DNA of 64,000 nucleotides, from positions 15,991,501 to 16,055,500 of the forward strand of contig JAJNNQ010000026.1 in the NCBI GenBank assembly GCA_027886175.1. The letters run 5' to 3'. The notes under the pieces were generated by a model. It was not told the origin of the DNA. It saw only the letters and a list, made by a program, of their open reading frames with translations, and did not search any database. This DNA is from Phylloscopus collybita (Eukaryota > Chordata > Aves > Passeriformes > Phylloscopidae). Shown in pieces: positions 1 to 14,160 of the stretch. Position 1 is the stretch's first letter. Every line of letters begins with the position of its first letter. Made by a program: the position numbers and the translations under genes.

Positions 1-3000
1 GCATGAAAAGGATAAAAATGTAAAATTTAAAAAAATAGAAATTTTAGTCAATAAAAAACCTAAAGGAACTGTTTTTATCACTGTTGAAGAAACAAAATCT
101 CAAAGGAGATTTCATTCTTTTGTCAGGTACACATTTATAAACCAAGAGATTAAAGAGTAAGGAAACTCTCCAATTACAGAAGCAGGATTCTGAAACCAAA
201 AGAAAGTTCCTATAAAGGGCTATTAATACAAAAAGTAGTTATTTGGGAAATTTGCTGTAACAAAAAGGTTGCAAGTCTAAGGAACATATAGTGTATTATT
301 AATAATTAGCACTGCTGTATGATTGCAAACCTACACTCAGCAGATATTGTGCTGATGCAAATCATCAACTGGGTTCAAGTGCTTTTAGATGATTGCTAAA
401 ATATCCAAAAATTCATTCATTCATGTTCGATTGTCTAACAGCCCTTCTCATCGGTATGCCAAAGAACAAAGTAGGTCAGATGATTAGAATTCTCAACAAG
501 ATTTCTGCTTTTCACTACGTTGACCCTCCACCCTTCTTCCCATATTTGCCAGGAATTTACTTCCTAAACTTTTAGAGAAGTTTTGCCTTGCCTATCCATC
601 TTTCCCTAGAGACTACAGTCCTAGGAGGTTTGATTTCTTTGCACAAATAATTGTCATTCCTCCAGATAAAATGTGTCTAGCCCCAGAACATTCAGTGTTA
701 CAGACCAGCCCAAAGGATTTTGCACTATTAGATTTTTGACAAGACAAATGTCATGATAACTCATCAGATTCCCGTTTGTAGCCTCATAATTCATTCTATA
801 ACCATAAAATACTAATTCATGTCAGGTGCCTCAGCTGCCTTCTGTCAATACAACAAATAAAGTGGCCCAGGAAGATTGAACATATGATCTTATTAATGCT
901 CTATAAATCAAGGAAATTTAGATACACAAATACAGTAAAATAAACAAAAACAAAGCTATTTTTTCTTATTATCATCAGAAGATTCATATTGCATATGGCT
1001 GACTTAATAGTTTTTAAATTTATTCTGTTCAATATTTATTTCTACAATGAATGCAAATGTGGTCTCACAAACCACAATGCAGAAAAAAACTTTTATAATA
1101 TACTACCCAATGCATTCAGCTCTATTTGTAGCGGTGTTTTATGACCAAATGTAGACATTTTAAATCAAAGCAAACCACTTCAAAAGGCACTCAGAAGACC
1201 TATGACATAAACAGCATTGTAGGGGTCCTTATTTCTTTCATATAATAATTTTTGTACCCAGTTTATTCAGGTATCAAAATCATTTTTATTAGTTTTTAAA
1301 CTGACAAAAAAAATGTTTTTCCTGGTTATGAGGGTTGAAGAAAAAATACCACATCATAATTTTCCAGATATTTGTATTATGCTTTCTACTCCTATAGATG
1401 CTGCAATTAGGATTTAGTCCATTATATTCCTGTGGGATGCGGGTTAGAAATGTAGCACAGTTGACTAAAAAACCCACTTTTTAAAACCATTGGTGGAAAT
1501 ATATTTGGTAAAGAACACTTTTATCACAAACACTTTTCAATTTAACTACTTATTAGGTGTGATTGTAGCTTACCTATCATTTGTCCCGATGAACTGAAAC
1601 GCGGTTTGGCATGCTGGATTAGGCAATCATCTCATCAGAACTCTGAAATGCTGCAAAAAATCCTAATCAATACATTGTGTTTCAGAAGATATCTTAAAAA
1701 TACTTTCATTTGTTTGCAAACAATTTTTCTGTTACTATGATGATAGACATTTTGGAGCTTTAGCTTTATGCCCCACCTTGTAGTCTACCGTTATTTGATT
1801 TACCATACTTCACCATGACTTGATTAGAAAAGGAAATCTATTCCTGAAGGATCAGAAAGAAAGACAAAATAAAGAGACCAGTATTTCAAGGATAAAGGCT
1901 ATTCTTGTGAGACATCTCCTAACTTAAAACAGCTGTAAGCTTTACGGGAGAGCATGGATATATTCTTGAATACATAAAAGAATTCCTTGGGCAATGGATT
2001 TACTAGTAAGGAGCTAAGGCTTAGAAATAATACTGCTAATCTTTTTTTAAAATGCCTTGAAAGAATATAGCAAATATTCTGCTTAAAATATTGAAGGGGA
2101 AGGTTGAAGGCAACCATACCTTTGCTAGTCAGCCTCCACAATACCTCAGAGCAACTAGAGTATTGGAGATAATCTGCCTCCCAAAAGCTATAGAAAATAT
2201 TACCCAATTCCTTTAATCTTGACAATGAAGACTCAAGTGGCAAAAAAAAAAAAATCTGTTCAGATAGAATACTATTGCCCTATTTTCAAAGTGTGTGATT
2301 TGTGCATCTATGAGTCTTCTATTCAAACTTTATGGATCTCCATCTAGGTAATGGAAATGCTGAATCTTCACGCAATGACCATCTTAATTTTTTTAAAGAT
2401 GATGCCTCAGATGATAGGATATGATTGATTATATTGGAAATAAATGCATTTGATCTAAAGTGTACCAAATGTGTGCTGGTAAAGGTTTAATTAATAACCA
2501 TCACTCAAGTCAAAACCTTTATTTGTATAAGCAAATTTGTATGACATATATATATGACCTGTGATAAAATTCTCTCATAGTGAAGCATAATATACAAATA
2601 CAGATAGAATATATTCTACACATTAATTTTTTGTTTGTCTTCCAAAACCAGATACATATATATACATATACACAAATCTGAAATTAATAAAATAGCATTT
2701 TCATCACCATTTTAGATTTTAAATTACAATTTCCCTTCTAAGAAGCAGCAGGCTAAATTGCCTTCCAATGGGATGGAATAATTGACTATATTTCTCTAAT
2801 CTTTTAAAGTCTTGCTGGTCTCTTGTTTTGCTTTTCTTTCTTTTTTTTTTTTTCTTAGCACTTCTCTTAACTGTGGAAACATCAGATTGTGCAATTAGAT
2901 GCTTCAACAACAGTTTTTGTCTTACTGTTTGAAGAGAGAAGTAATTCTGGAAAACAAAAGACAAACAGATGGGGGGAAGAAAGAGAATTAATAAGTAATA

Positions 3001-5511
3001 CTTTGCAGCTATAACAACGTCAGAGTTGGAGCTGATTGAGAAACCTTGGCCAAAAGATTTTACAACATTTATTTCGTTCATGTAATTAAAATTCTGTGTA
3101 GAAATATTTTCAATGAGATTTTCATCCAGGAAAAAAAAAAATCATAGGATAATCTGTTTCATGATTAATTTTTTCATAGAACAGAAGGGAAAGTGACTTC
3201 GCACCACCTCAGTAGTCTAGTCAATAGACTCACTTGGCAACTTTAGAATGTCAAAATCTCAGTCAGAAACAGAAGTAAATTAGATTCTCTGTTACAAGTG
3301 AACATTTTGACTAACCTAGTTTGTTTCTCCCAAAATACCTTTACCTCATGCTGGTGTAGAATAGGATTTTTAGGCCTCAAAATTTTTGAGAAGATAGAAA
3401 ATCTTTTACAACCTTCTCTGCTTGACATTTCCTTGCTGAGATAACTACTTACATCTTGAATTTTAAATCACAAAAATCTAGGACTATGATAAAGGTAGGT
3501 AACTTTAACATGAAAAACATTGCCAAAAAATTCTACCTATAACAATTGGTGGTCATTATCTAAACTATATATATGATGCATCATTTGAAAGCAGAAGTGA
3601 ATAATTCAGAATTATTTTTCATAAATTCTTGTGTGCAGGTTGTTCACTTACATTCTTTGAAGTTTCTCTAGTTTTCTGAGACATAAGGATGTTGATCTCA
3701 AACAGTGCTCCTATGTGCTGCATTTTTATTATACAGGCTGTCAAAGGCTAGGGACCTCAGGGTTGAGGCTGGAGAATGCACTGGATTTCATTCAGAACCA
3801 TCACAGAATGCTGATGAAAGCCTACTGAAAGCCTGACACTTTTGTTAAGCTTTTCATCTTCAGGAAACTAAAAGTGGAGGAAAAAAAGTCCTGACCAACT
3901 TCAGTCCTGGTATTTTTTAAATAACAAAAAAAGATTTACTTCCAACACGTGAAAAGATGTAGAAACGTTAAATGTGTTTTGTTGCTCCTGACTTCATTTT
4001 GAAGAAGTGTTTGTAACTTAGTAAGGAAAAGAAGCTTTCCAGGAGGAAGTGTAAAGAAATATTTAAACAGAAAATGGATTTAGAACATAAAAATAAATTT
4101 GTAATATTTAAACTGCAGCAAAAGAAGCAGAAATGCCTTGAAAAGAAAAATACTTCAGTAGTGCTAATTTGTATTTTAGACAGCATTCAAGTCCTCAAAT
4201 GGAGTTTCTGTCCATCATTGACAAACCAAGGCAAATATGAATTCAAGATAATTGACAAGGAAAGAAGAGCTTTTAAAGTTGATGGACTGATAAAAGAAGA
4301 CACTCAAGCCTTTAGATGACAAGGAAGATCAGTGACTTGAAATAACTTCTCATAAAAGCTGATCATCTGGTCGGTGGCATAAGATCATTTATGATAAGAA
4401 GTCAAAGGTAAGAGTGCTGCCAGATACAAAGTACATATCTTCAGATGCCTGAAGAGAAGCTATTGTATATCTGTCAGTCTTGAAAGCAAAATAAATCATC
4501 CTGTACTTTTTGTTCTTTTTTCTAGTATTCTGAACCAAAAAGATATGCTCTTGTATCTAAAAAGTGCGTAACTTCCAATACCAACAGTTTAATCCTAAAC
4601 AAGACAGCATAAATCATTTTCCATCATGTATTTATATAAGATGCAATTGCTAATTACAAGTTATTGACACAAAAGAAATTTTTTCTCTTAGAATATTTAT
4701 TCACTAGTTAGAACTCTTCAAGCAGTTAATTTATACCCTAAGATTCCCCTGACTTCAAAATAATGTATTATCAAGAGACTGGAAATTTTTTTTATATGTT
4801 CTTATTGCTAGTAATTTTATCACTAAAAATAGGAAGCTAATACAGAATTTCTGACCTTAAGGTAATAACTAAATTTCCTCATTTTACTCTGAAGCTGTAC
4901 TAAGAGTATGGGGTCACTGCTTAAAAGTACAAACTTCGGAAATATTAAAAGTATATATATTATAGCTATGAAGGTGTCTGTCTCTGGAAAACTCCTTTTC
5001 TCTACGTAAAGTGATTCAGCTATTAGTCAGAGAAACTACCCCAGAGTCCTACAACAGCAAGTACTTCAGAAGGATGGAAGAAATTAAGGAATGACCCTCT
5101 CTGCCCCTCTCACCTGTCTTCCACTGTTTAATAGGACTGCCACTGCTACCTGATGGCTACTGGGTGGCATCACAGAAACAGCTGGAGACATGAGACATGA
5201 AGATTTTTCCCAAACCTGATACTCTGGAAAACTGTTCTACATGGCATATATCACAGGACAGTATTGCCTGCATCTACATTAAATTACAGCAGTGTTGTTG
5301 ATTTGAGGGCTCATCATAGCTGATATGATTAGGCATGACAGAATGATGGGCATTTTTAGATATACTGGAATAAGCAAGCTCAGTTCTGCCTCAGGTGTCT
5401 CCAGCCCTGAATGCCTCCCCACAGGACAACTGCAATTTCTTTCTTGCAACCAAGAATTGATTGTTTATGTGCCTTTGCCATTTTAGATATATTTAAGGAA
5501 AACCTGTAAAA
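1..5511. other. Unassigned AT-rich host sequence
   Basis: No gene, RNA gene or recognisable mobile element could be supported here. Reading frames are all 120 codons or shorter, biased to Lys/Phe/Ile/Asn, and show no domain, which is what AT-rich noncoding DNA gives by chance. There are homopolymer runs (for example T-rich at 2839-2854) and short TA-rich patches around 2549-2556 and 2651-2668. This could be intergenic or intronic; the window does not say which. Confidence 0.6.
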
Positions 5512-5516
5512 TGGTT

Positions 5517-6256
5517 TGTCTTGGTTTAGGAAGACAGGTGTCTGCCAGGGAAAGCTGGAGTTTCCCTTGGAATGGAATGTAAACACCCTCCCTCCAAATT
5601 ATTATAATGTTGCAATTAGGGGCTTTCAGGCAAAGATTTGGGAATAGGAATAACAGTTCTTTACAAGGAATATTAGGAACACAAATGTAGAAGTACAAAA
5701 TAACCAAGCAAACAAGCAAACAATCTTAGAAACCCTGATTGAGTCAGAAATAAGACCTGACGTCCTGTTGGTCAGGGTGTTGGGAGCAGTCCAAATAAAT
5801 CCTCCTGGAGTAACAGACATGGTTCTGCTGGAGTAGAGATCATCCTGTAGAAAGGGTCCCATGGTGGCGAGATGGCTCTGGTCTTCCTCTGGAACTCAGT
5901 GGAAAATGGGATCCCTGGTGTTCCTGAGTCTCAGTTTTTATCTAGGTAGGAATGGTTGGCTCCCCCCACTGTGTGGAGCATCTCACAATGGGATGATGGA
6001 ATGTTTCCAGTCATGTGGTGAGCCTTAAGGGCCCATTACCAGAAGATATCCACCAGAGAGAGAATGGGTTGTGGGAGAGATAAGGAACTGCCTGCTTTTA
6101 ACAGCTGGCCCATTATCAGAAGGCATCTGCCCCCTCCCCCGTGGAGTTATGAGGAATGGGTTATATATGAGATAAAGAAAAACATCTCCCCAAGCAGTTT
6201 CAACAGATGGAAAAATAGATTGACTTTTTTTTGTTGTTGTTATGTAACTCACAACA
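5517..6256 (-). mobile_element. Solo LTR, avian ERVL-like family
   Basis: A 740-bp block starts TGTCTTGGTTTAGGAAGACAGG and ends CACAACA, so it has TG...CA ends. It is flanked by near-identical 5-bp repeats, TGGTT (5512-5516) and TGGTC (6257-6261), the length typical of ERVL integration. A related copy lies at 36,493. I infer minus orientation because in related avian LTRs the complement of the stretch near 5660 carries the polyadenylation signal (here decayed to GTAAAGAAC), and a TATA-like run lies farther right, near 5940. No internal retroviral sequence adjoins it, so it is a recombined solo LTR. The ORFs across it are shadows. The family name is inferred from recalled sequence similarity, not a search. 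Confidence 0.75.
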
Positions 6257-6430
6257 TGGTCTGATATCTTGCTGAGCACCTTTTGCAGAAAGGAATACAG
6301 TCACATAAAACTGCAACATATCAAGACTTCTTTTTTTATTGCACTGCTAATTCTTTAATGTGTATTGCATTGCTTAATTCTTTAGCAGGCAATCTGAAAT
6401 ATATCTTAATAATTATTCATATTCATTATA

Positions 6431-6560
6431 ATCATAGAATCATAAAATGGTTTGGGTTGGATGGAATCTTAAAGATCTTCTAGTTCCAACCCCCCTGTCA
6501 TGACAGGGACACCTTCCACTAGACCAGGTTTCTCAGAGCTCCATCCAATCTTATTTCTGA
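6431..6560 (-). mobile_element. CR1 LINE 3'-end fragment
   Basis: The segment begins with two copies of the CR1 terminal octamer (ATCATAGAATCATA) and continues with the conserved stretch of the CR1 3' end (GGTTTGGGTTGGATGGAATC, then TTCCAACCCCCCTG, then ACCTTCCACTAGACCAGG). CR1 elements end in short octamer repeats rather than poly(A), and here the octamers are on the left, so the element runs on the minus strand. It is a typical 5'-truncated copy with no coding capacity. CR1 is the dominant LINE of birds and other reptiles, which supports an avian source. Confidence 0.93.
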
Positions 6561-7080
6561 CCAAACAAGGTGGGTTTTTTTCCTGCTACTTAAGTGACAA
6601 TAGAGCCCATCTCCTATGATAAGTACTGCAAAATGTGATATGTAAAAAAAATAAATTAAAAAAAAAAAACCACAAATATTTCCCAGAGTCTTTCTGGTCA
6701 TGTGGCTGAACAATACTGCTATCCCCTTTATCTCTTGCTTCTCTAAATAATGGCTTGTACAATAATAGTCACCTCTCAGATGAACTTTGCTAGAATAGAT
6801 ACAAGTGTCTTAAACTATGAACAAAGATAAAGACCAAGGTGCTTCATTAGAACTAAATCCAAAACCAAAACCCATGAATATACTGAGCTAGGGGCTTGAG
6901 TAATGAATATGATTAATCAGAACTGTTTACATGAAAAAAACTCCATAGAATTTGTATTGCAGCACCCTTGTGAAATTATTTGCATGGTGTTTAAATAATA
7001 AAATGGAACTTATTTAAAAAGGACAGAGAAAGCAAAGTGAAGCAGCATTCTATCAAAACTCTATCAAAATAGTGTTGGCT
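6561..7080. other. Unassigned AT-rich host sequence
   Basis: This lies between the CR1 fragment and the next LTR. It holds an A-rich run at about 6644-6669 but no recognisable gene or element. Confidence 0.5.
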
Positions 7081-7085
7081 GTTAT

Positions 7086-7658
7086 TAACTGTGCTTGTTT
7101 TGGTTGATTTAATGCTCTTCAAAGTATGGGGCTGTGTTTCGGATTTGTGCTGAAAACTTTGTTGATAACACAGGGATATTTTTGCTATTGCTGAGCAGGG
7201 CTAGCACTGAGTCAAGGCCTTTTCTCTCTTCACTCAACCCCCCCAGTGAGGAGACTGGGGACGCACAGGGATTTTGGGAGGAGACACAGCTGAACGGCCG
7301 ACCTCAACCGACTAAAGAGACTTCCCATATCATATGGCATCAGGCTCAGCAAATCAGCCTGGGGGAAGAAAGAGGAAGGAGTTCAGAGTGATGACATTTG
7401 CCCTCCCAAGTCAGCATTAGGTGTGATGGAGCTCTGCTTTCCAGGAAATGGCTGAACATCTCACAAGAAATGGTGAATGAATTCCTTCTGCTTTACTTGT
7501 TGCACACAGCTTTTGCTTTACCTGTTAAACTGTCTTCATCTCAACCCACAAGTTTCCACACTTCAAATTCTCTCCCTCATCCCAATCAAGCAGGGGTGGA
7601 GGGAGAGTGAGAGAGCAGCTGTGTGGAGCTCAGATGCCTGTCAGTGTTAACCCACAAC
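7086..7658 (+). mobile_element. Solo LTR, avian ERVL family
   Basis: The body matches the remembered avian ERVL LTR layout: GGGGCTGTGTTTCGGATTTG near 7129, GGAGGAGACACAGCTGAAC near 7277, AAATGGCTGAACATCTCAC near 7446, CTGTTAAACTGTC near 7522, and a terminal GTTAACCCACAACA. The same family occurs reversed at 39,457-40,333 and in part at 54,590. The right end is CA at 7657-7658. GTTAT occurs at 7081-7085 and again at 7659-7663, which fits a 5-bp target duplication and puts the left end at 7086, where the expected TG would have decayed to TA. Orientation is plus, from the order of U3 and the polyadenylation-signal region. Confidence 0.78.
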
Positions 7659-10600
7659 AGTTATCCATAGCTGACAAGCAAATGATCCTTGAAAAGATTA
7701 TGAATCACTCAAATGCATTACAAAGGTTCAGAGAATCTTGATACCAACTCTTACAGTCACCTACACAAGTAAAGAAAGTGATATCACAGCAACCTTTATT
7801 CTCTATGAAACATATTTCACCCTCCTGATACAATTTATTCTATCAATCTATGGTTTATGTGTTAAATCTCTTAACTAAGGAACAGTTTCACCTAATTAAG
7901 AGAAATTTCAATTCTATTTAATTATGATCACAGAACTAAAATTACTTCGTAGCAAATACTCCGGTTTTGAATATATTGGCTATGTGCAAGTGGAATAGGA
8001 GAATAGAAGTCTTTACATATGTTTGGTGTTTAAAAATAGCATTTTCACAAGTCTAGGAGGTAATTATAAGTTAAATCAGATTTTATGAACAGAAGAATGT
8101 GAATTCCAACTAAAATATTACATTAAATATTTCAAAAAATTTGTAATTAAGAAACTTTAATGTTTTCTTTGGCTTAGAGACTGGAAAACATCCAAACAGA
8201 CATTAAAAATAATAAAAAGTAACAGATAGTAAATGAAGACTGGAATTTTTTACCAGTGACTATACAATAAAAATCAGGGAAACAGGAGGCCAAAAGATAA
8301 ACTATCTCACTATTAACTCGTAAAATGTAAGAAAATACATTCTAATGGCAAATATGTCAACAGCAATGCAAAGCACATAGAAGTATATAATGAACATAGC
8401 TCATCAGTATTTGGAAAAAAATGTGGTGATAAACACTTCACATAGAATAAGAATTATTTGCCACTTCATAAATAATTTCATCTGGAAGTGCACTTCCTTA
8501 ATTTAGTAGCATAAAAATTGTGATTCAGATTTATTTTACTTGAGAATTTTGAGAGAGTTTACTGAGGCATTTTCTGGATTGTTAATATAGATTCTCAACA
8601 AGCCTTAGACCTTCTCAAAATACTTATTTAGCATGAGACTAGGCATTGAAATTAAAAATAAATGTAAAATAATAACACTGTAAACATTGGTTGAAACCAA
8701 TTTTCAGAGCATTAGGGATTTTCAAGTGTTACTTTCAGTCAAATTCAACTACTCTATTAAATTCAACAGAAAGGCACTAGAAAATTTTAGAGGCACTCTT
8801 TATCTCCATCATGGTGGCTCTTTATCTTATAAGAGGTTTAAAACCGTCTGAGAAGATTAAAACCTGTTTTAATATCCAAAAGTTGAAAATGTAAAATCAA
8901 AAGCTTTGCATTTAAGATTAAAAAAATAAAAAAGTGTTGTTTTACATTTCATAGTCTACAAGCAGAAATTTTCCATTAAAATGATACTTACATGGTTACA
9001 ATACTGTAAAAACTGTATTTTCATTGGAAAAGCACTTTTGCATTCATGTTAAGCAACATCTGCCAATAATTAATCCAACGAGATTTAAAAAATATCTTTG
9101 CCTATTGATTACAGCAGAAGACAGGGTAAACACATGGTACAAACTGTGAAGTGACATAACTTTGCAATCATGAGCTTGTAGTGACACAGCTGACTTCATA
9201 TATGGCATGCTACAAATACTGCTAGTGGTTGAGGCAGCTGCTTGTCATCTTTGTCAGCAGCCTAAGCTGGCACCTACTTATCTTAACATGAAACAGTCTT
9301 TGTGATATGGAGTTATTTTCTCCCTACTTGATAAAAAAAGCTTGATAAAAAGAATAAAATTGAAATATACCTAAATGGCAAGAGATCTCCGTTGTTTTGT
9401 ACTAAATGAAAGTGGGAACTTGAAAAGCTGAGAGAAAATATTAATAAAAACAATTTGACAGTTTTTTTTAAAATGTATTAATAGCAATAGGTGGTGCAAA
9501 GAAAATATCAGCCCATTCCAAGATGAGAACTATATTAGTTCAGTCTCTGTCCTACCCTTATATTGACAGCAGCTGAAATTCCTGTTGAAAATTAAGCAAA
9601 AGGACTGGCAGCAAGCAATCTGCTTTATGCATAACCATCTTCAAAATTCAGATCCAGTATGAAATGTGGAGGGGGAAGAGAACTGGATAAACAAGCATGA
9701 GGAGAAGAAAACTGTTAAATGTAATATGTACATTGTACCATGTTTAAAGACATAACACTTTAAGATAACTTGAACAATAGAAAAAAAAAAAACAAACCCA
9801 AATCCACAGCATAAAGCAACAGGTAGACAAACACTAACTATGGCTTAGAGATACTGCAACTGAAAGATCTCAGGCAAGATACTTAACACCTTTAATTCCT
9901 TTCTACTTCTTATTTATCTCATTCATTTTTGATCTTCTTGACAGGAACAGCCACATACCACAGCTTTTTATAACAAACAAAACAGAGATGCTTCAATTTA
10001 TTCCCACTGCTCTCATTAGTCCTTTTGCTAAAACAAAATAAACGAAAAAAATCACCCCATATCTTGAATTCTTCCCAAACTGTCTGCTACCATGGAAATT
10101 GAAAATCATCTTGGTAAGAAAATGCTACATCATGTCTACTAATATTTCAGCCAAATTATAGTCTACAGTAGTGGAGATTTTGGAAGAACTTAATCCCATG
10201 ACCTGAGAACAGTCAGGTAATTAAGGCTCTCAATTCCTGCACACTGAAAAGCCAAAAGCTGAAAGAGTATGCCACTTTACAGAAAACATTTAGTAGCTTT
10301 GCACTGGTAAATCTTGGAGCAATTTCTAAGAAACACCTCGTTTCCTTCTGGGAACATTACCTTGCATGTTGAGGACATGCAGTTCTTACTATTGAAGACA
10401 TAAAATAAAAGCTCAATCCAGTTTAAGAAATTATTATTGGCTGTGTTCAAGACAAAATACCTTTGGAAGGTCTGGAACAAGTTGCTGAAATAATTTAATG
10501 AGCCATAATGGGAATTAAATATTTAATTGTTTTTCAAAATGAAGACCCTTCTGATCATTCAGTGGGTTTTGTATTTGTATTTCAGACTAGACAAATTCAG

Positions 10601-13600
10601 TTTGTCTTCATCTCAAACAACTTTTTTTCTTTTTTTTTCTCCTTTACATTATATTAGTTTCTACAACAGGAAAAACAGAACAGACATCTGCTACATATTA
10701 CTCAGATAATGTAGGACACAGGATTATTGTGTCTGCATACAAAATGCTAGAAGCAGATTTGAAGAACTAAAGGTTCAGAAGAGGAGAAAGTATGAAGTAA
10801 TGGTAACATATCAACTACAGAAGGATTATAAAGTGGAAAATAAATTTTTTCAGACATTTAACCTATTATTGTAAAAGAAAGACAGTTTTACAAGGGCATC
10901 AAATAGATGATTTAATGTCATTTTGCCCTTATTTTCCCTATGTAAATAGAGATAAATCTGTATTTCAAAATGTTTATAGGTCTTCAGAGGAAGTACTTGT
11001 TCCTCCTCGCACAGTCTTGGATGAAAAAGAAATATAAATTCTGAACTTATATTTATTATTATTCCTATTTTAATGAAGCTAAACTGAAAACATTTGCAGT
11101 CTAACTCTTCAAAGCTGCAGGATTTGTCAAGCTTCCAGTATTTTACAACATCTCTCCTAGTTGCCAGTATAGGCAGATGTAAAACTTTCCTCATGTTAGT
11201 TCATTTATACCTTGAAATGGGCAGATGTCAGGGGAAAGCACGAGGGCAGAACTCATAATCTTGCTGACAGCAATACTAACATTGTTCCAAAAATTCAATA
11301 TGAGCCTAATTCTGCTTCCATTAAAGTCAGTCACATTTTATCTCTTGACTTGAACAAATGTAGAAATAGAGCTTAGGGAAGACCATACAAACAGCTCTTG
11401 AGGGACACTGCCATTTTAGATTTTAAATACTCACATGACCACTCATTGTGAAATGAAGTAATTTTCTTTTGGTTCTACTATATGCTAACAACTCTTGATT
11501 CCAGACTGATTTTCACAGATTAATATGTCCACTTATTTGCTGAAGCCAAGTCTCACATTTCCCATCTAGGGTACTTCCATATGCCAGTATTTCACAATAC
11601 AGATAGAACCAGTCTAGTTCTGCCTTCCTCCTAACACCCTCAACGTGGCAGCAATTCCCAGTCCCCATACTTCCCTCCTTCAGCCAACTTTGATGCAAAG
11701 CAAACAAGTTTCCCGTGTCAGTTTATAATTATGCTCAGAGTTTCTGATACTATTTCAACCCAGGGTTGCTCCATGGGGAGCAACATATGTCAGAAATAGA
11801 CATGAAAAAGTAGGCATTTAGAAGACAGACTCATATTCATTACTATATAAACTTGGAGCTTGATCTTTAGATCCTCATGACATGTATCTGTAGATGTAAA
11901 AATGCCTTGACATAGAAAATACATTGATATAGAAGGACCTTTAGGCTTTAGGTTCCTCTTTTCCTTCTTTTATGGGCAAAACTATTTTACTCCTGCTACT
12001 TACCAAGGATTTCTCCAGGAAACTTCGTTTCCTCAGAATGAAATAAGGTCTGTAATTAAGATCATGATACTTAATGCTTTTTCTCTCAACAGGTTCTAAG
12101 GGAACCATAAGAAAATCCCCTTCAAGAGGAAAAAGCACTGTCATTGTACCTTCAGAAATAACTTTGTATTTAAACATCCTGCTCCTCCTCCTCTCTTCAG
12201 TTTTACGTCGGCAGCCAGCCTAAAACCACAATGGTCCTCAACCAATAGTCCTCCTGCCAACTGCAGTCTGTAGGGGAAAGACTTAGCAACCTCCTTACAT
12301 TAACAGCTAATTACACATACCAGGAGAAAAATAACTTTTTGCTAGTCAAATTGGAGGAATCCAAAAGTGTCCTCTTGCCTGTTTTGGTGAGGAGAATGTT
12401 TGTTTTGCTTCAGCTTTCATGCCTGAAGCTGTTTCTTGTCTCCTTTTTTCATCTGAAAATAGCTCTAAGACTTCTTTGTATTCCAATTACCAAATTCTTT
12501 ATGCCAGAAACCCAGCATGCCCTCTCCCAAGCATTCCCTGTAGGCACTCATGAGGCTCAGACCAGATCCTGAAAAGCCAGCACAAAGGTCATCAGAAGAT
12601 ATAATCTTTGATACCAAAACTAGGAGTCATCCCCAGATTTGGTGACTTTTCAGAGCAAGGAAATTCCCAGGTTCTACTTTCTTCATTAAAGATGAAAGAG
12701 CAGAACAAGTAGCTTCTATTTTTGTACTATTTCTAAAACAAACATCCTTTTCTTATCTCCTTTGTTGGGACTGTTGTCCCATTTACCCACACAAGTTCGT
12801 AAAGACTTATCTTGGGCACTTGCAAGACATCTTCCTGAAAAAGTCACACTTTTTATATGTGTTAATCTTTAAACACTATTGTGAGGTAGGAAATTAATAT
12901 TTTACACTGTATTAAATAGGAAATTAAGCAACAAAGGATTTACAAGACTTGGTCACTCTTGACATAAGATAGTTAATAACCAAGGCAGAATACTATTTTG
13001 TTTGGAAATTCAATTGCCTTAAATTCAGTTTTTATCTGAGGTTTTAGTGCTGATGATTCAGGTTTTGCAATTTGTAAAAAAGAAGTATTATGGTATCAGA
13101 TCAGCACTTACTTAACTATTGGTTAATTGTAAAACAGAAATAGGCAGAGGACATCTATTTTCTCAAATAGATGATTGACAGAGAGATTCATGACACAGAA
13201 ACTATAATATTATTTATTTTCTGATGACAAATACTGTATAAGACAGTTTTCTTTCTTTTTTTAAAAAATACATATTTTTAACAATTATGGATTTGCCTTC
13301 TATATATTTATAATGACATATAAATAATAATTTATATAATATTTAATACATAAATACATAGGTTTTGGCTATCATTTAGCTTGCCTACAGTAAAGCGCTA
13401 TAAAGGATGGTTTCAGAAAAGGTATTTTATGCACTGTAAAGTGCTCTCAACTTGCTACTTAGCAAAATTTTTTCTATCAGCAACATTAATTGCAATAATT
13501 ATTCTAAGGTGTCACCCTGCAGCATGACAAAATCATAATATGGAAATATACATCCATCACAGTTGGCCTGAGTCACTGACAAGACTGAAACTGATATCAC

Positions 13601-13613
13601 AGACAAGTATGCC
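7659..13613. other. Unassigned AT-rich host sequence
   Basis: About 6 kb with no supported gene or mobile element. The open frames (longest 114 codons at 10850-11194, minus) have no recognisable motif and lysine/phenylalanine-rich chance composition. An A/T-rich low-complexity zone lies at about 13258-13365. Confidence 0.55.
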
Positions 13614-13618
13614 ACAAT
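13614..13618. repeat. Left target-site duplication ACAAT
   Basis: These five bases are repeated exactly at 14156-14160 on the other side of the solo LTR, as expected for staggered cutting by a retroviral integrase. Confidence 0.75.
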
Positions 13619-14155
13619 TGTTGCAGCACCCCTCTTGTCAGAGGGTAGAAATGAGCCAAGACACAGACTTCGTGTTCATCACAGAATGAAAAGGGTCCTG
13701 GTTTATTCTTCTTCACAGCTCAGCCATCCTGACTCCAACTATTCACTGACTTTGGCTGCAGCAAGCTCCTTCTGTAGGTTTCCCTTGCAGCCTCTGACTG
13801 CTGGTTATTTCCTGCTAAGCTATGACTGCATGTATTGGTGTGCAGACTCTGAGTGCAGGCTTTTACCCAGCTAGACTGACTGCAGGTTCCAACAACAGGC
13901 TCTAACTGCAGACCCAGACTGACCTCACAACAGTAATTCTCTCTCCCCAGGATCTTGCTTTTTCATGATCCTCTCATTCCCCCTTCCTCAAGGTCCCTCC
14001 TCCTTCATGATTCTCCCCTCATCAGCTAATCACTCCCTTTTATCACACTTATCCTTATTGGCTATTGCTGTGACTAATCAGGGTGAGGCTGTATTGCATA
14101 ATTAATACAGCTGTTACTTATCTGGGCAAGGTCACCTGTATTCCCTTCTCCTACA
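13619..14155 (-). mobile_element. Solo LTR, class II (ERVK-like), with perfect 5-bp duplication
   Basis: A 537-bp LTR with TGT...ACA ends (starts TGTTGCAGCACCCC, ends TTCTCCTACA) sits between exact ACAAT repeats at 13614-13618 and 14156-14160. Read on the minus strand, the promoter parts are in order: a CCAAT box (ATTGG at about 14057), a TATA-like GATAAAAGG (complement near 14037-14045), then AATAAACC (complement near 13701-13708). The U5 end reads GGGGTGCTGCAACA, similar to the ends of the two LTRs near 50 kb. No flanking gag, pol or env remains. The 79-codon ORF inside is a shadow. Confidence 0.83.
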
Positions 14156-14160
14156 ACAAT
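14156..14160. repeat. Right target-site duplication ACAAT
   Basis: Exact partner of 13614-13618. The LTR end could also be read three bases further right (CTACAACA), but the exact direct repeat favours an end at 14155. Confidence 0.72.
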
